Positions 15,601 to 21,449 of a stretch of 27,001 nt of DNA are shown piece after piece. A model generated the notes under the pieces. That model made no database searches. It was not told the origin of the DNA and saw nothing but the letters and a program-made list of their open reading frames with translations. Source of the stretch: Clostridiaceae bacterium UBA4839 (GTDB lineage: Bacteria; Bacillota; Clostridia; Clostridiales; Caloramatoraceae); assembly GCA_002400085.1 (NCBI GenBank), contig DHEX01000086.1, forward strand, positions 4,848 through 31,848, in the 5' to 3' direction. Each line of letters starts with the position of its first letter. Positions within the stretch are counted from its first letter, which is position 1. Both the position numbers and the translations under genes were made by a program.

Positions 15601-16162
15601 TGTAAATGTTTTTGTTGTAGATACAGAAGTTTACTCAAATACTGGCGGACAGTCATCAAAAGCTACTCCAACTGCTGCAATAGCTCAGTTTGCTGCATCT
15701 GGTAAGAAAACAAAGAAGAAGGATTTAGGGCTTATGGCAATGAGCTATGGCTATGTTTACGTAGCACAGGTTGCTATGGGAGCTGATAAGAACCAGTATC
15801 TAAAAGCACTTAAAGAAGCTGAAAGCTACAATGGACCATCAATTATAATTGCTTATGCTCCATGTATCAATCAGGGATTAAAAGCAGGAATGGGCAAGAG
15901 CCAAGCAGAAGAAAAGAAAGCAGTAGAAACAGGATATTGGCATTTATTTAGATTCGACCCAAGACTAAAAGCACAGGGTAAGAATCCATTCCAGCTTGAT
16001 TCTAAAGAACCAACAGGTTCAGTTAGAGACTTTATGATGGGAGAAGTTAGATACACTTCACTTCTAAAAGTTAAACCTGAATCAGCTGAAGCTTTATATG
16101 AAAAGGCTGAAAAAGATTTAAAGGAAAGATACGATATTTATAAAAAGCTTGCAAACTTATAA
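12632..16162 (+). CDS. nifJ: Pyruvate:ferredoxin (flavodoxin) oxidoreductase, single-chain
   Basis: Oxidatively decarboxylates pyruvate to acetyl-CoA and CO2 and passes electrons to ferredoxin, the core step of clostridial fermentation. At 1176 aa it is the usual fused homodimeric form. From the N-terminus: domain I with YPITPSSPMAEH, domain II and the CoA-binding region, and a ferredoxin-like domain with two [4Fe-4S] motifs (Cys689/692/695/699 and Cys746/749/752/756, each followed by Pro). The thiamine diphosphate domain follows, with CAGCGE (Cys813/816), ATGCSS, GDGWAYDIG and VVDTEVYSNTGGQ. The proximal cluster Cys in APCINQG is present too. ATG 12632 follows AAGGAAGGG; an ATG six codons earlier lies in that ribosome site. 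It is a single-gene unit with its own promoter and terminator. Confidence 0.97.
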   Translation: MAKIMKTMDGNEAAAHVAYAFTEVAAIYPITPSSPMAEHIDEWSSKGRKNLFGQQVKVVEMQSEAGASGAVHGSLQSGALTSTFTASQGLLLMIPNMYKIAGELLPAVFHVSARALATNALSIFGDHQDVMACRQTGFAMLASNSVQQAMDLAAVAHLSAIKGRVPFLHFFDGFRTSHEYQKIEVLDYADLKKLIDMDAVKAFRERALKPENPATRGTAQNPDIYFQGREAANKYYDAIPEIVEHYMNEINKITGRNYSLFNYYGAKDAEYVIIAMGSVCDTIEDTVDYLNKKGEKVGLLSVHLYRPFAIDKFLKAIPKTVKKIAVLDRTKEPGAAGEPLYEDVRTAYYDVKDKPVIVGGRYGLGSKDTTPAQIISVYENLKMNESKNHFTVGIVDDVTFTSLPKHEEIDVTPKGTISCKFFGLGSDGTVGANKSSVKIIGDKTDMYAQAYFAYDSKKSGGVTISHLRFGHKPIKSPYLIMNADFIACHQPTYVNKYDLLDGLKKNGTFLLNSYWTPEELEEKLPASMKRYIAQNNINFYTINAIEIARKIGLGGRINMIMQTAFFKLADIIPFEDAVKYLKESVVKNYGLKGEKVVNMNNAAIDAAADALVKVNVPESWKNAKDTAVEEKEVPAFIKDILMPMNSLKGDDLPVSKLVDHVDGTFPHGTARYEKRAIAVTVPEWDADKCIQCNQCSFICPHAVIRPFLLTDEELKAAPKGFKAVKAIGGKAFEGLNFTIQVSVEDCTGCGNCADVCPSNKGKALVMKPIGGQMHEAENFKYAFELPHKTNPMSTGTVKGSQFEQPLLEFSGACAGCGETPYVKVITQLFGDRMSIANATGCSSIWGASAPSTPYCKNYAGHGPSWANSLFEDNAEYGLGMYTGTKHIRARVIDLVNELSAKSSNEALKKEIENYMAKKDDSNETRKASDELIKALEAYKPENDELKEITAELLEKKDFFTKRSQWIIGGDGWAYDIGYGGLDHVLASGENVNVFVVDTEVYSNTGGQSSKATPTAAIAQFAASGKKTKKKDLGLMAMSYGYVYVAQVAMGADKNQYLKALKEAESYNGPSIIIAYAPCINQGLKAGMGKSQAEEKKAVETGYWHLFRFDPRLKAQGKNPFQLDSKEPTGSVRDFMMGEVRYTSLLKVKPESAEALYEKAEKDLKERYDIYKKLANL

Positions 16163-16170
16163 TTAAGCTA

Positions 16171-16200
16171 AAATAGGCACATCTCGTGCCTATTTTTTTT
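16171..16200 (+). terminator. Rho-independent terminator of the PFOR gene
   Basis: AAATAGGCAC pairs with GTGCCTATTT across a short loop, followed by eight T. Confidence 0.93.
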
Positions 16201-16226
16201 ACATATAATTATTTTTTCTGTATAAT
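16198..16226 (+). promoter_or_regulatory. Promoter of the PAP2 gene, overlapping the PFOR terminator
   Basis: TTTACA (16198-16203), 17-base spacer, TATAAT (16221-16226). The -35 box begins in the T run of the terminator. Confidence 0.7.
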
Positions 16227-16244
16227 ATATTTGAGGTGATGCGT

Positions 16245-16985
16245 TTGAAGAATTTTTTTGTAGGCGGTACATGGGGGAAAAAGTTATGCAATAATATTCA
16301 TAACTTTATTGTAAAATATAAAAAATATGACAGGGATGCATTTTTCTTTTTTACAAGTATATTCATGGCTATTATCTCTTTATTTTTATTCTTAAAATTA
16401 GCTGAAGATTATTATGAGTATGGAAGCTGGTCAATTGATACGAAAGTTTACAGCTATTTTTTATCCATTAGAAATGAGAAGCTGAATTCAGCTGCAAAAT
16501 TTATAACAAATACAGGAGGGGTTGCTTCAGTAATTATATTAACAACAGCAGTGGTGACCTTCTTTTATATAAATAAAAAAAGAAAGGAGTCCTTTCATTT
16601 TGCACTTGGGATTATTGGAGTATGGATATTTAATGAAGGTTTAAAGGCAATTTTTAAAAGAGAAAGACCTTCAATTGATAGGCTGTTAAACCCATCAGGA
16701 TACAGCTTTCCAAGTGGTCATGCGATGATATTTTTAAGTTTTATAATTTTATTATCCTATTATATATTATTGGATTTTAAAAATAAAAATATGGCAAGAC
16801 TTATTACATTGCTGCTTTTTATATATGCCGGGCTTGTTGGAATGAGCAGGGTTTACCTTGGGGTTCATTATTTTAGTGATGTTATAGGCGGATGGCTGGC
16901 AGGAATACTTTGGTCCTCCACATTTATAGTAATTAATAGGGCTTTAGCATATAAAAAATATGTCAAATATAATACAATAAAATAA
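16245..16985 (+). CDS. PAP2-family membrane phosphatase
   Basis: A membrane-bound acid-phosphatase-type enzyme for lipid phosphates such as undecaprenyl pyrophosphate or phosphatidylglycerol phosphate. All three signature motifs are present: KAIFKRERP (K-x6-RP), PSGHAM, and SRVYLGVHYFSDVIGG (SR-x5-H-x3-D). The roughly 246-aa product has about six hydrophobic segments with the signature motifs between or at the ends of segments, and a basic N-terminal tail. The start is probably TTG 16245, with GAGGTG six bases upstream; the GTG and ATG just before it (16236, 16239) overlap that site. The substrate cannot be told from sequence alone. Confidence 0.88.
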   Translation: MKNFFVGGTWGKKLCNNIHNFIVKYKKYDRDAFFFFTSIFMAIISLFLFLKLAEDYYEYGSWSIDTKVYSYFLSIRNEKLNSAAKFITNTGGVASVIILTTAVVTFFYINKKRKESFHFALGIIGVWIFNEGLKAIFKRERPSIDRLLNPSGYSFPSGHAMIFLSFIILLSYYILLDFKNKNMARLITLLLFIYAGLVGMSRVYLGVHYFSDVIGGWLAGILWSSTFIVINRALAYKKYVKYNTIK

Positions 16986-16993
16986 ATATTATG

Positions 16994-17002
16994 TGTTATA
17001 AT
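16994..17002 (+). promoter_or_regulatory. Extended -10 promoter of the fapA-che operon
   Basis: TGTTATAAT, an extended -10 box, with no good -35 at the normal distance. I found no TAAA/GCCGATAT flagellar (sigma-D) promoter here. A start near 17009 would begin a leader of about 190 nt that contains the structured element. Confidence 0.55.
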
Positions 17003-17018
17003 GTAAAAAGAGAGAGAC

Positions 17019-17171
17019 ACTGCCATCAGATGAGGTAATTTTTGGATTTAGGTGGAGCTTGCTTATAAGAAATACCCCTATTCATCTAAGTTTTTAAGGA
17101 GCCGATCCAGAGGCGCAGCAGCCGTTATTCTCCGCGTTAAGCGGAGGATTACGGATGGTAGTCATGGGGTA
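17019..17171 (+). ncRNA. Structured leader RNA of the fapA-che operon (riboswitch candidate), copy 1
   Basis: Lies between the operon promoter and the fapA ribosome site. Visible helices: closing stem ACTGCCATC (17019-17027) with GATGGTAGT (17154-17162); stem GATTTAGGTG (17045-17054) with CATCTAAGTT (17083-17092), ten pairs; hairpin 17122-17135 with 17141-17154, 14 positions and one mismatch around GTTAA. All three use G-U pairs on this strand that would be A-C mismatches on the other strand, so plus is the sense strand. A diverged copy lies at 5041-5166 on the minus strand, with matched changes in the second stem. TACCCC (17073-17078) could pair with GGGGTA (17166-17171) or instead with the ribosome site GGGGGTG (17191-17197). 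It does not fit the c-di-GMP-I, c-di-GMP-II or SAM riboswitch patterns that I know. Confidence 0.6.
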
Positions 17172-17202
17172 AATGTCTATTATCAGTTTTGGGGGTGTAA
17201 CA

Positions 17203-19095
17203 ATGGTTTTCATTTCTGACAGTTTTGAAAATGCATTATTAGAAGCTGAAAAGGCGACAGGACGAAAAAAAGAAGAACTAATATATCATGTAGAGAAAGG
17301 ATCTGGTATTTTTAAAAATAAACAGGTTAAGCTAGAAATAACGGGTTTTAAGCAAAAGGCGTTAATTGGCATAAAGGATGGCAATATAGTCTATAAAGAA
17401 GGGGATATTTTGCCTTCAATAACTCCAGAACCTAATGTAATTGTTTCGGTAAATGATAAAGTAATTGATGGAAAAGTAAGCATTAAAGAGGACGATACTG
17501 TTATTATATTGCCAAAAAATAGTGACTGTAAAAGGAATATGAGCATAGAAGTATCTGAGGATCAGTTTGAGGCGTATCTAATAGTAGAATACATACCTAA
17601 AAGGGAATATGAAATATGTGATTGCGATATGGATAATGAAATCACAATTAAAGCAAAGCTTGTAAATGAAACTTATCCAGAAAAATATACAAAAGACGAC
17701 ATACTTAATATTTTAAATGAGAATAAAATAGTTTGCGGAATTAAGATAAGCAGCAGCGAATCCATACTAAAAACGGGCGGGAAATGCACTATTGCATCTG
17801 GTACAAGACCACTTGAGCCAGTTAATGATCAGGTTAAATATTATTTTAATATAAAAAATAATAAAAAGCCTGTAGAAATTGATGGAAAAGTCGATTATTA
17901 TAATATGGGTGAAATAGACTATGTAAATGAGAATGAAATATTGGTAGAAAACATTCAAGGAACAGATGGAAAAGATGGCTGTAATATATTTGGAAAAGTC
18001 ACCAAAGGAGCTAAGAAAAAAACAATAAACTTATTGCCAGGTGCTGGATGCTACCTAAGCGATGATGGATTAAAAATATTATCATCTTTAAAGGGATCAC
18101 CTTCAATAAAAGGGAATAGAATATGTGTATTTCCAGTAATAACCTATGATAAGGATATAGATATAAAGACTGGGAATATAATATTTCATGGAGGTGACGT
18201 GGTAATAAGAGGGAATGTCAAGGAAGGTTTAAAAATTGAATCGGGTAACTGCGTTAAAGTATGTGGAAGTGTTGCTGATTCTAAGATTTATGCCGCTGGG
18301 GATGTTTTAATAGAAAAAAATGTTATATCCTCAACTATTATTGCAGGAAATAACCAAATTGAGGAAGAAAAGTTAATAGGTTTATTTAGTGAATTTGCAG
18401 AATTCTTAGATGGTATTTATAAATCTTTTATGGACCTTAAAAACTCTGGAAAATTAAGAGATGATATACCAGCTGGTACAATTTTTAAAGTTCTTTTGCA
18501 ATCAAAATATCAGAAAATAAAAAGAAGCATTATAGTTGATTTTAATAATATGAGAAATTCAGGCAAATGTAATGATGAAGCAAAAGAAATACTGAATGAA
18601 TCTTTGAAGATATATTCTCAAATTGAAAATGGATATTTGGATAATCCTTTTAAAGTAAATAATTTACATAAAAAAATCAGTGATTTTCTTATTAAATATG
18701 AAATGAAAAATACACCTGCTGATGTTTATATAAGATATGGTTTAAATTCGAATATCAGTGCTACGAATAATGTAGAAATAACGGGAAAAGGATGCTACAA
18801 TACCATTATAAAAGCTAATAATATAGTAAAGTTTACCGGATTTCCAGGCATTGTAAGAGGCGGAGAAATAACCGGCGGAGGCGGGGTATTTTGTAAGGAG
18901 ATTGGCTCTAATGCTGGTGCTCTTACAGTTATAAAAGCAAATAAAGATAGTGTAATTGAAGCTGATATGGTTTATCACAACACAATTTTTTATATAGGTG
19001 ATTTAATATATAGGGTAGATTACCCAATTAAAAAGGTTAAAGTGTTTAATAAATCGGGAGAAATAACAGTTGAAAAATTAAAATATGAGGAGTGA
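17203..19095 (+). CDS. fapA: Flagellar assembly protein A homologue (FapA, DUF342)
   Basis: A 630-aa cytoplasmic protein of the DUF342/FapA family, whose members affect flagellum placement or polymer secretion. Residues about 1-50 (FENALLEAEKATGRKKEELI ... GIFKNKQVKLEI) look like a Jag-type N-terminal domain. The middle carries the FapA beta-helix repeats, with YDKDIDIKTGNIIFHGGDVV, then VRGNVKEG and VCGSVADSKI. A helical insertion (about 390-500) follows, and the chain ends in the hallmark RGGEITGGGGVFCKEIGS. ATG 17203 has GGGGGTG six bases upstream and fits the family N-terminus; the frame is open from an ATG ten codons earlier that has no such site. It is the first gene of the operon, directly after the structured leader, and its end overlaps the ribosome site of cheW. 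Confidence 0.88.
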   Translation: MVFISDSFENALLEAEKATGRKKEELIYHVEKGSGIFKNKQVKLEITGFKQKALIGIKDGNIVYKEGDILPSITPEPNVIVSVNDKVIDGKVSIKEDDTVIILPKNSDCKRNMSIEVSEDQFEAYLIVEYIPKREYEICDCDMDNEITIKAKLVNETYPEKYTKDDILNILNENKIVCGIKISSSESILKTGGKCTIASGTRPLEPVNDQVKYYFNIKNNKKPVEIDGKVDYYNMGEIDYVNENEILVENIQGTDGKDGCNIFGKVTKGAKKKTINLLPGAGCYLSDDGLKILSSLKGSPSIKGNRICVFPVITYDKDIDIKTGNIIFHGGDVVIRGNVKEGLKIESGNCVKVCGSVADSKIYAAGDVLIEKNVISSTIIAGNNQIEEEKLIGLFSEFAEFLDGIYKSFMDLKNSGKLRDDIPAGTIFKVLLQSKYQKIKRSIIVDFNNMRNSGKCNDEAKEILNESLKIYSQIENGYLDNPFKVNNLHKKISDFLIKYEMKNTPADVYIRYGLNSNISATNNVEITGKGCYNTIIKANNIVKFTGFPGIVRGGEITGGGGVFCKEIGSNAGALTVIKANKDSVIEADMVYHNTIFYIGDLIYRVDYPIKKVKVFNKSGEITVEKLKYEE

Positions 19096-19102
19096 AAATG
19101 TA

Positions 19103-19555
19103 GTGGACAATAAAGTTGTGGTATTTAAGATCGACAATGAAGAATTTGCAGTAAGTATAATTCAGGTAGAAAGGATACTAGGTTATACTGAACCTACTAA
19201 AATTCCAGAATCCCCAGACTTTATAAAGGGAGTAATAACATATCAGGATGAAATTTTACCTATCATGGATTTAAAGAAAAAATTCAATTTATCTGATACT
19301 AAATTAAAGGACAACCCTAAAATTGTTGTGGTTAAAAGCGAAGATAAAAAAGTAGGGCTTATTGTGGATTTAGTATCTGAAGTAATGAATGTAGATGACA
19401 GCATGATAGAGGAGGCACCAAGTATTGTAAAGGGAATATCTAATGAGTACATAAGCGGAATGATCAAATTAAATGATAGAATTATTATATTAATTGATAC
19501 AGAAAAAATATTAACTAATGATGAGATGTCTAAAATTCAATCCTTAAATATATAA
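19103..19555 (+). CDS. cheW: Chemotaxis coupling protein CheW (first copy)
   Basis: Couples chemoreceptors to the kinase CheA. The roughly 150-aa product is a single CheW domain: VVVFKIDNEEFAVSI, VERILGYTEPTKIP, FIKGVITYQDEILPIMDLKKKF, KVGLIVDLVSEV, and the C-terminal IILIDTEKIL. GAGGAG 8-11 bases before GTG 19103 favours that start; the frame is open from ATG 19085, which overlaps the end of fapA and the ribosome site. It differs clearly from the second cheW of the operon (24462-24854), so the two may serve different receptors or have different roles. Confidence 0.93.
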   Translation: MDNKVVVFKIDNEEFAVSIIQVERILGYTEPTKIPESPDFIKGVITYQDEILPIMDLKKKFNLSDTKLKDNPKIVVVKSEDKKVGLIVDLVSEVMNVDDSMIEEAPSIVKGISNEYISGMIKLNDRIIILIDTEKILTNDEMSKIQSLNI

Positions 19556-19585
19556 ATGGAGTAATAAATTGGAGAGTAATAAATG
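19554..19585 (+). promoter_or_regulatory. Duplicated translation-start region of cheD
   Basis: AAATGGAGTAATAAAT is followed by TGGAGAGTAATAAATGGAGT: the ribosome site, spacer and ATG-GAG of cheD appear twice. The upstream ATG is followed at once by GAG TAA. The real start at 19583 uses the GGAGAG at 19571. Confidence 0.5.
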
Positions 19586-20071
19586 GAGTCAAAAGAGATA
19601 AAAATAGGAATTGGCGATTTGAATATTGCTTTTCCTCCTGACAGATTAATAACATTAGGCCTTGGTTCTTGCGTTGGTATTGCAATTTATGATTATAAAA
19701 ATAAAGTAGCAGGCTTGGCGCACATTATGCTTCCTGATAGTGATGGCTTTACCAATCAATCAAATCCACTTAAATTTGCTGATAAGGCAATACCAAGCTT
19801 GATAGAAGCAATGGTTAAAAGTGGTGGAAATCCTGCATACTTTAAGGCTAAAATTGCAGGAGGAGCAAGTATGTTTGCATTTTCTGATAAAAATCCTATG
19901 ATGGATATTGGAACAAGAAATGGAACAGCTGTTAAAGAAAATTTAAAAAAATATAATATACCTATTACTGCTGAAGATTTAGGGGGCAATTCAGGCAGAA
20001 CAATGATTATTGATGCTGAAACTGGAAAAGTATTTATAAGAATGGTAGGCAAGGACATGAAGGAGTTATAG
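19583..20071 (+). CDS. cheD: Chemoreceptor glutamine deamidase CheD
   Basis: Deamidates specific receptor glutamines and binds CheC, raising the CheY-P phosphatase activity of CheC. The 162-aa product has the catalytic set Thr24, Cys30 (LGLGSCVGIAIYD) and His47 (AGLAHIMLP). Each is shifted by three residues relative to Thermotoga maritima CheD (Thr21, Cys27, His44). The conserved KIAGGASMF and the GGNSGR region are present. The partner cheC is in the same operon (23471-24079). cheB begins two bases after the stop codon. Confidence 0.95.
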   Translation: MESKEIKIGIGDLNIAFPPDRLITLGLGSCVGIAIYDYKNKVAGLAHIMLPDSDGFTNQSNPLKFADKAIPSLIEAMVKSGGNPAYFKAKIAGGASMFAFSDKNPMMDIGTRNGTAVKENLKKYNIPITAEDLGGNSGRTMIIDAETGKVFIRMVGKDMKEL

Positions 20072-20073
20072 CT

Positions 20074-20667
20074 ATGACTGAAAAAAATAAAAATATAAAA
20101 AAGAAAATTGATATAGTTTTGCTAGGGGCATCTACAGGGGGACCTAAAGTCTTATATGATTTAATAACATCTCTTCCGGGGGATTTAAATGTTCCAGTAG
20201 CAGTAGTACAGCATATGCCAGCTGAATTTACTAAAGTTTTTGCTGATAGAATAAATGAAAACAGCAATTTAAGGGTAAAGGAAGCAGAAAACGATGAAAA
20301 ACTATTAAAAAACACAGTATATATTGCACCAGGCGGTTATCATATGACCATAAGTGTAAATACTATAAAGCTTGATACAACTCCTCAAATACATGGGGTA
20401 AGACCAGCAGTGGATAAGCTTTTTATGTCAGCTGCAGATTGTTATAGGGGAAACATTTTAGCATGCATATTTACAGGAATGGGACATGATGGAGCTGAGG
20501 GAGTTAAAAAAATCAAGTCTAAAGGCGGCTATGTTTTATGCCAAGATGAAGCGACATCAGTTATTTATGGTATGCCTAAGGCTGCATTTGAAACTGGATG
20601 TGTGGATATGGTGCTGCCAGATTATAAATTTAAAGATGAGATAGTTAGGATTGTAAGGGGGTTATAA
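20074..20667 (+). CDS. cheB: Chemoreceptor methylesterase CheB, catalytic domain only
   Basis: Removes methyl groups from receptor glutamates. The 197-aa product holds just the methylesterase domain: Ser20 (GASTGGP), His47 (QHMPAEF) and Asp139 (GMGHDGA) form the expected triad, and GVRPAVDKLF is present. The N-terminal receiver domain and linker (about 150 aa) of standard CheB are absent. The reading frame begins two bases after cheD with AAGGAG upstream, so this is not a truncation caused by a nearby frameshift. It therefore cannot be activated by phosphorylation from CheA in the standard way; its activity may be constitutive or set by another partner. Confidence 0.93.
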   Translation: MTEKNKNIKKKIDIVLLGASTGGPKVLYDLITSLPGDLNVPVAVVQHMPAEFTKVFADRINENSNLRVKEAENDEKLLKNTVYIAPGGYHMTISVNTIKLDTTPQIHGVRPAVDKLFMSAADCYRGNILACIFTGMGHDGAEGVKKIKSKGGYVLCQDEATSVIYGMPKAAFETGCVDMVLPDYKFKDEIVRIVRGL

Positions 20668-20670
20668 CTG

Positions 20671-21447
20671 TTGGAATACCCAATGCTTGAACGATACGTA
20701 TTAGACGAATATAAAATGAACCTTAACGCATATAAATCGAAACAGCTTACGCGCAGGGTTAATAGCTTTATGTCAAGGTCAGGAGCAAAGAACGAAGCTG
20801 ATTTTGTGAAAATGCTTAAAGGTGATTGTGCCCTTTCTAAAAAGTTTAAAGATTATTTAACTATAAATGTTTCGGAATTTTTTAGGAATAAGGATATGTT
20901 TTTACAGCTTGAAGAAAGTATCAAAAAGTATCTTGCACCTGATAAAAATTCATTAAAAATATGGAGTGCTGCCTGTTCTATTGGAGCTGAACCATATACC
21001 CTTGGAATTATAATGGATAAGCTTACTCCCAATAAAAAGCACAGCATATTAGCTACAGATATTGATACTACAATTTTAGAAACTGCTAAAAAAGGCATCT
21101 ATACAAAAAATGATGTCAAGAATGTAGATGATTATTTAATTAAAAAATATTTTACTGTTGATGGTGAAAAATATATTATTAAGGACGAAATTAAAAATAG
21201 AGTTACTTTTAAGAGGCATGATTTAATTCTCGACAAATATGAAACTGGTTTTGACTTAATTGTATGCAGAAATGTAGTTATATATTTTACTCAGGAAGCA
21301 AAGAATAAAATATTTCAAAAATTTTATCAGGCAATGAAGCCAGGAGCACTTTTATTTATCGGGGCAACTGAAAATATTTATAACTATAGGGAGATTGGTT
21401 TTGAAAAAGCCTCTACATTTATTTATAGAAAACCAGGAGGTAATTAA
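20671..21447 (+). CDS. cheR: Chemoreceptor methyltransferase CheR
   Basis: Methylates receptor glutamates with S-adenosylmethionine. The 258-aa product has an N-terminal helical domain (about 1-75, KSKQLTRRVNSFM and TINVSEFFR) and a Rossmann-type catalytic domain with the SAM motif WSAACSIGAEPYTLG, ATDID, and CRNVVIYF. There is no C-terminal pentapeptide-binding or TPR extension. The start is TTG with AAGGGGGT upstream and three bases after the cheB stop. The next gene, cheA, begins two bases after the stop. Confidence 0.95.
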   Translation: MEYPMLERYVLDEYKMNLNAYKSKQLTRRVNSFMSRSGAKNEADFVKMLKGDCALSKKFKDYLTINVSEFFRNKDMFLQLEESIKKYLAPDKNSLKIWSAACSIGAEPYTLGIIMDKLTPNKKHSILATDIDTTILETAKKGIYTKNDVKNVDDYLIKKYFTVDGEKYIIKDEIKNRVTFKRHDLILDKYETGFDLIVCRNVVIYFTQEAKNKIFQKFYQAMKPGALLFIGATENIYNYREIGFEKASTFIYRKPGGN

Positions 21448-21449
21448 GT

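Noticed and set aside
17019..17171. c-di-GMP riboswitch in front of the motility operon
   Set aside because: This was attractive because of the context, but I cannot find the conserved GEMM-I core or the class II core. The visible core (GGTGGAGCTTGCTTATAAG) does not match either.
20074..20100. cheB truncated by a frameshift in the region before it
   Set aside because: The upstream DNA is fully used by an intact cheD, and cheB has its own ribosome site, so the short form looks genuine.
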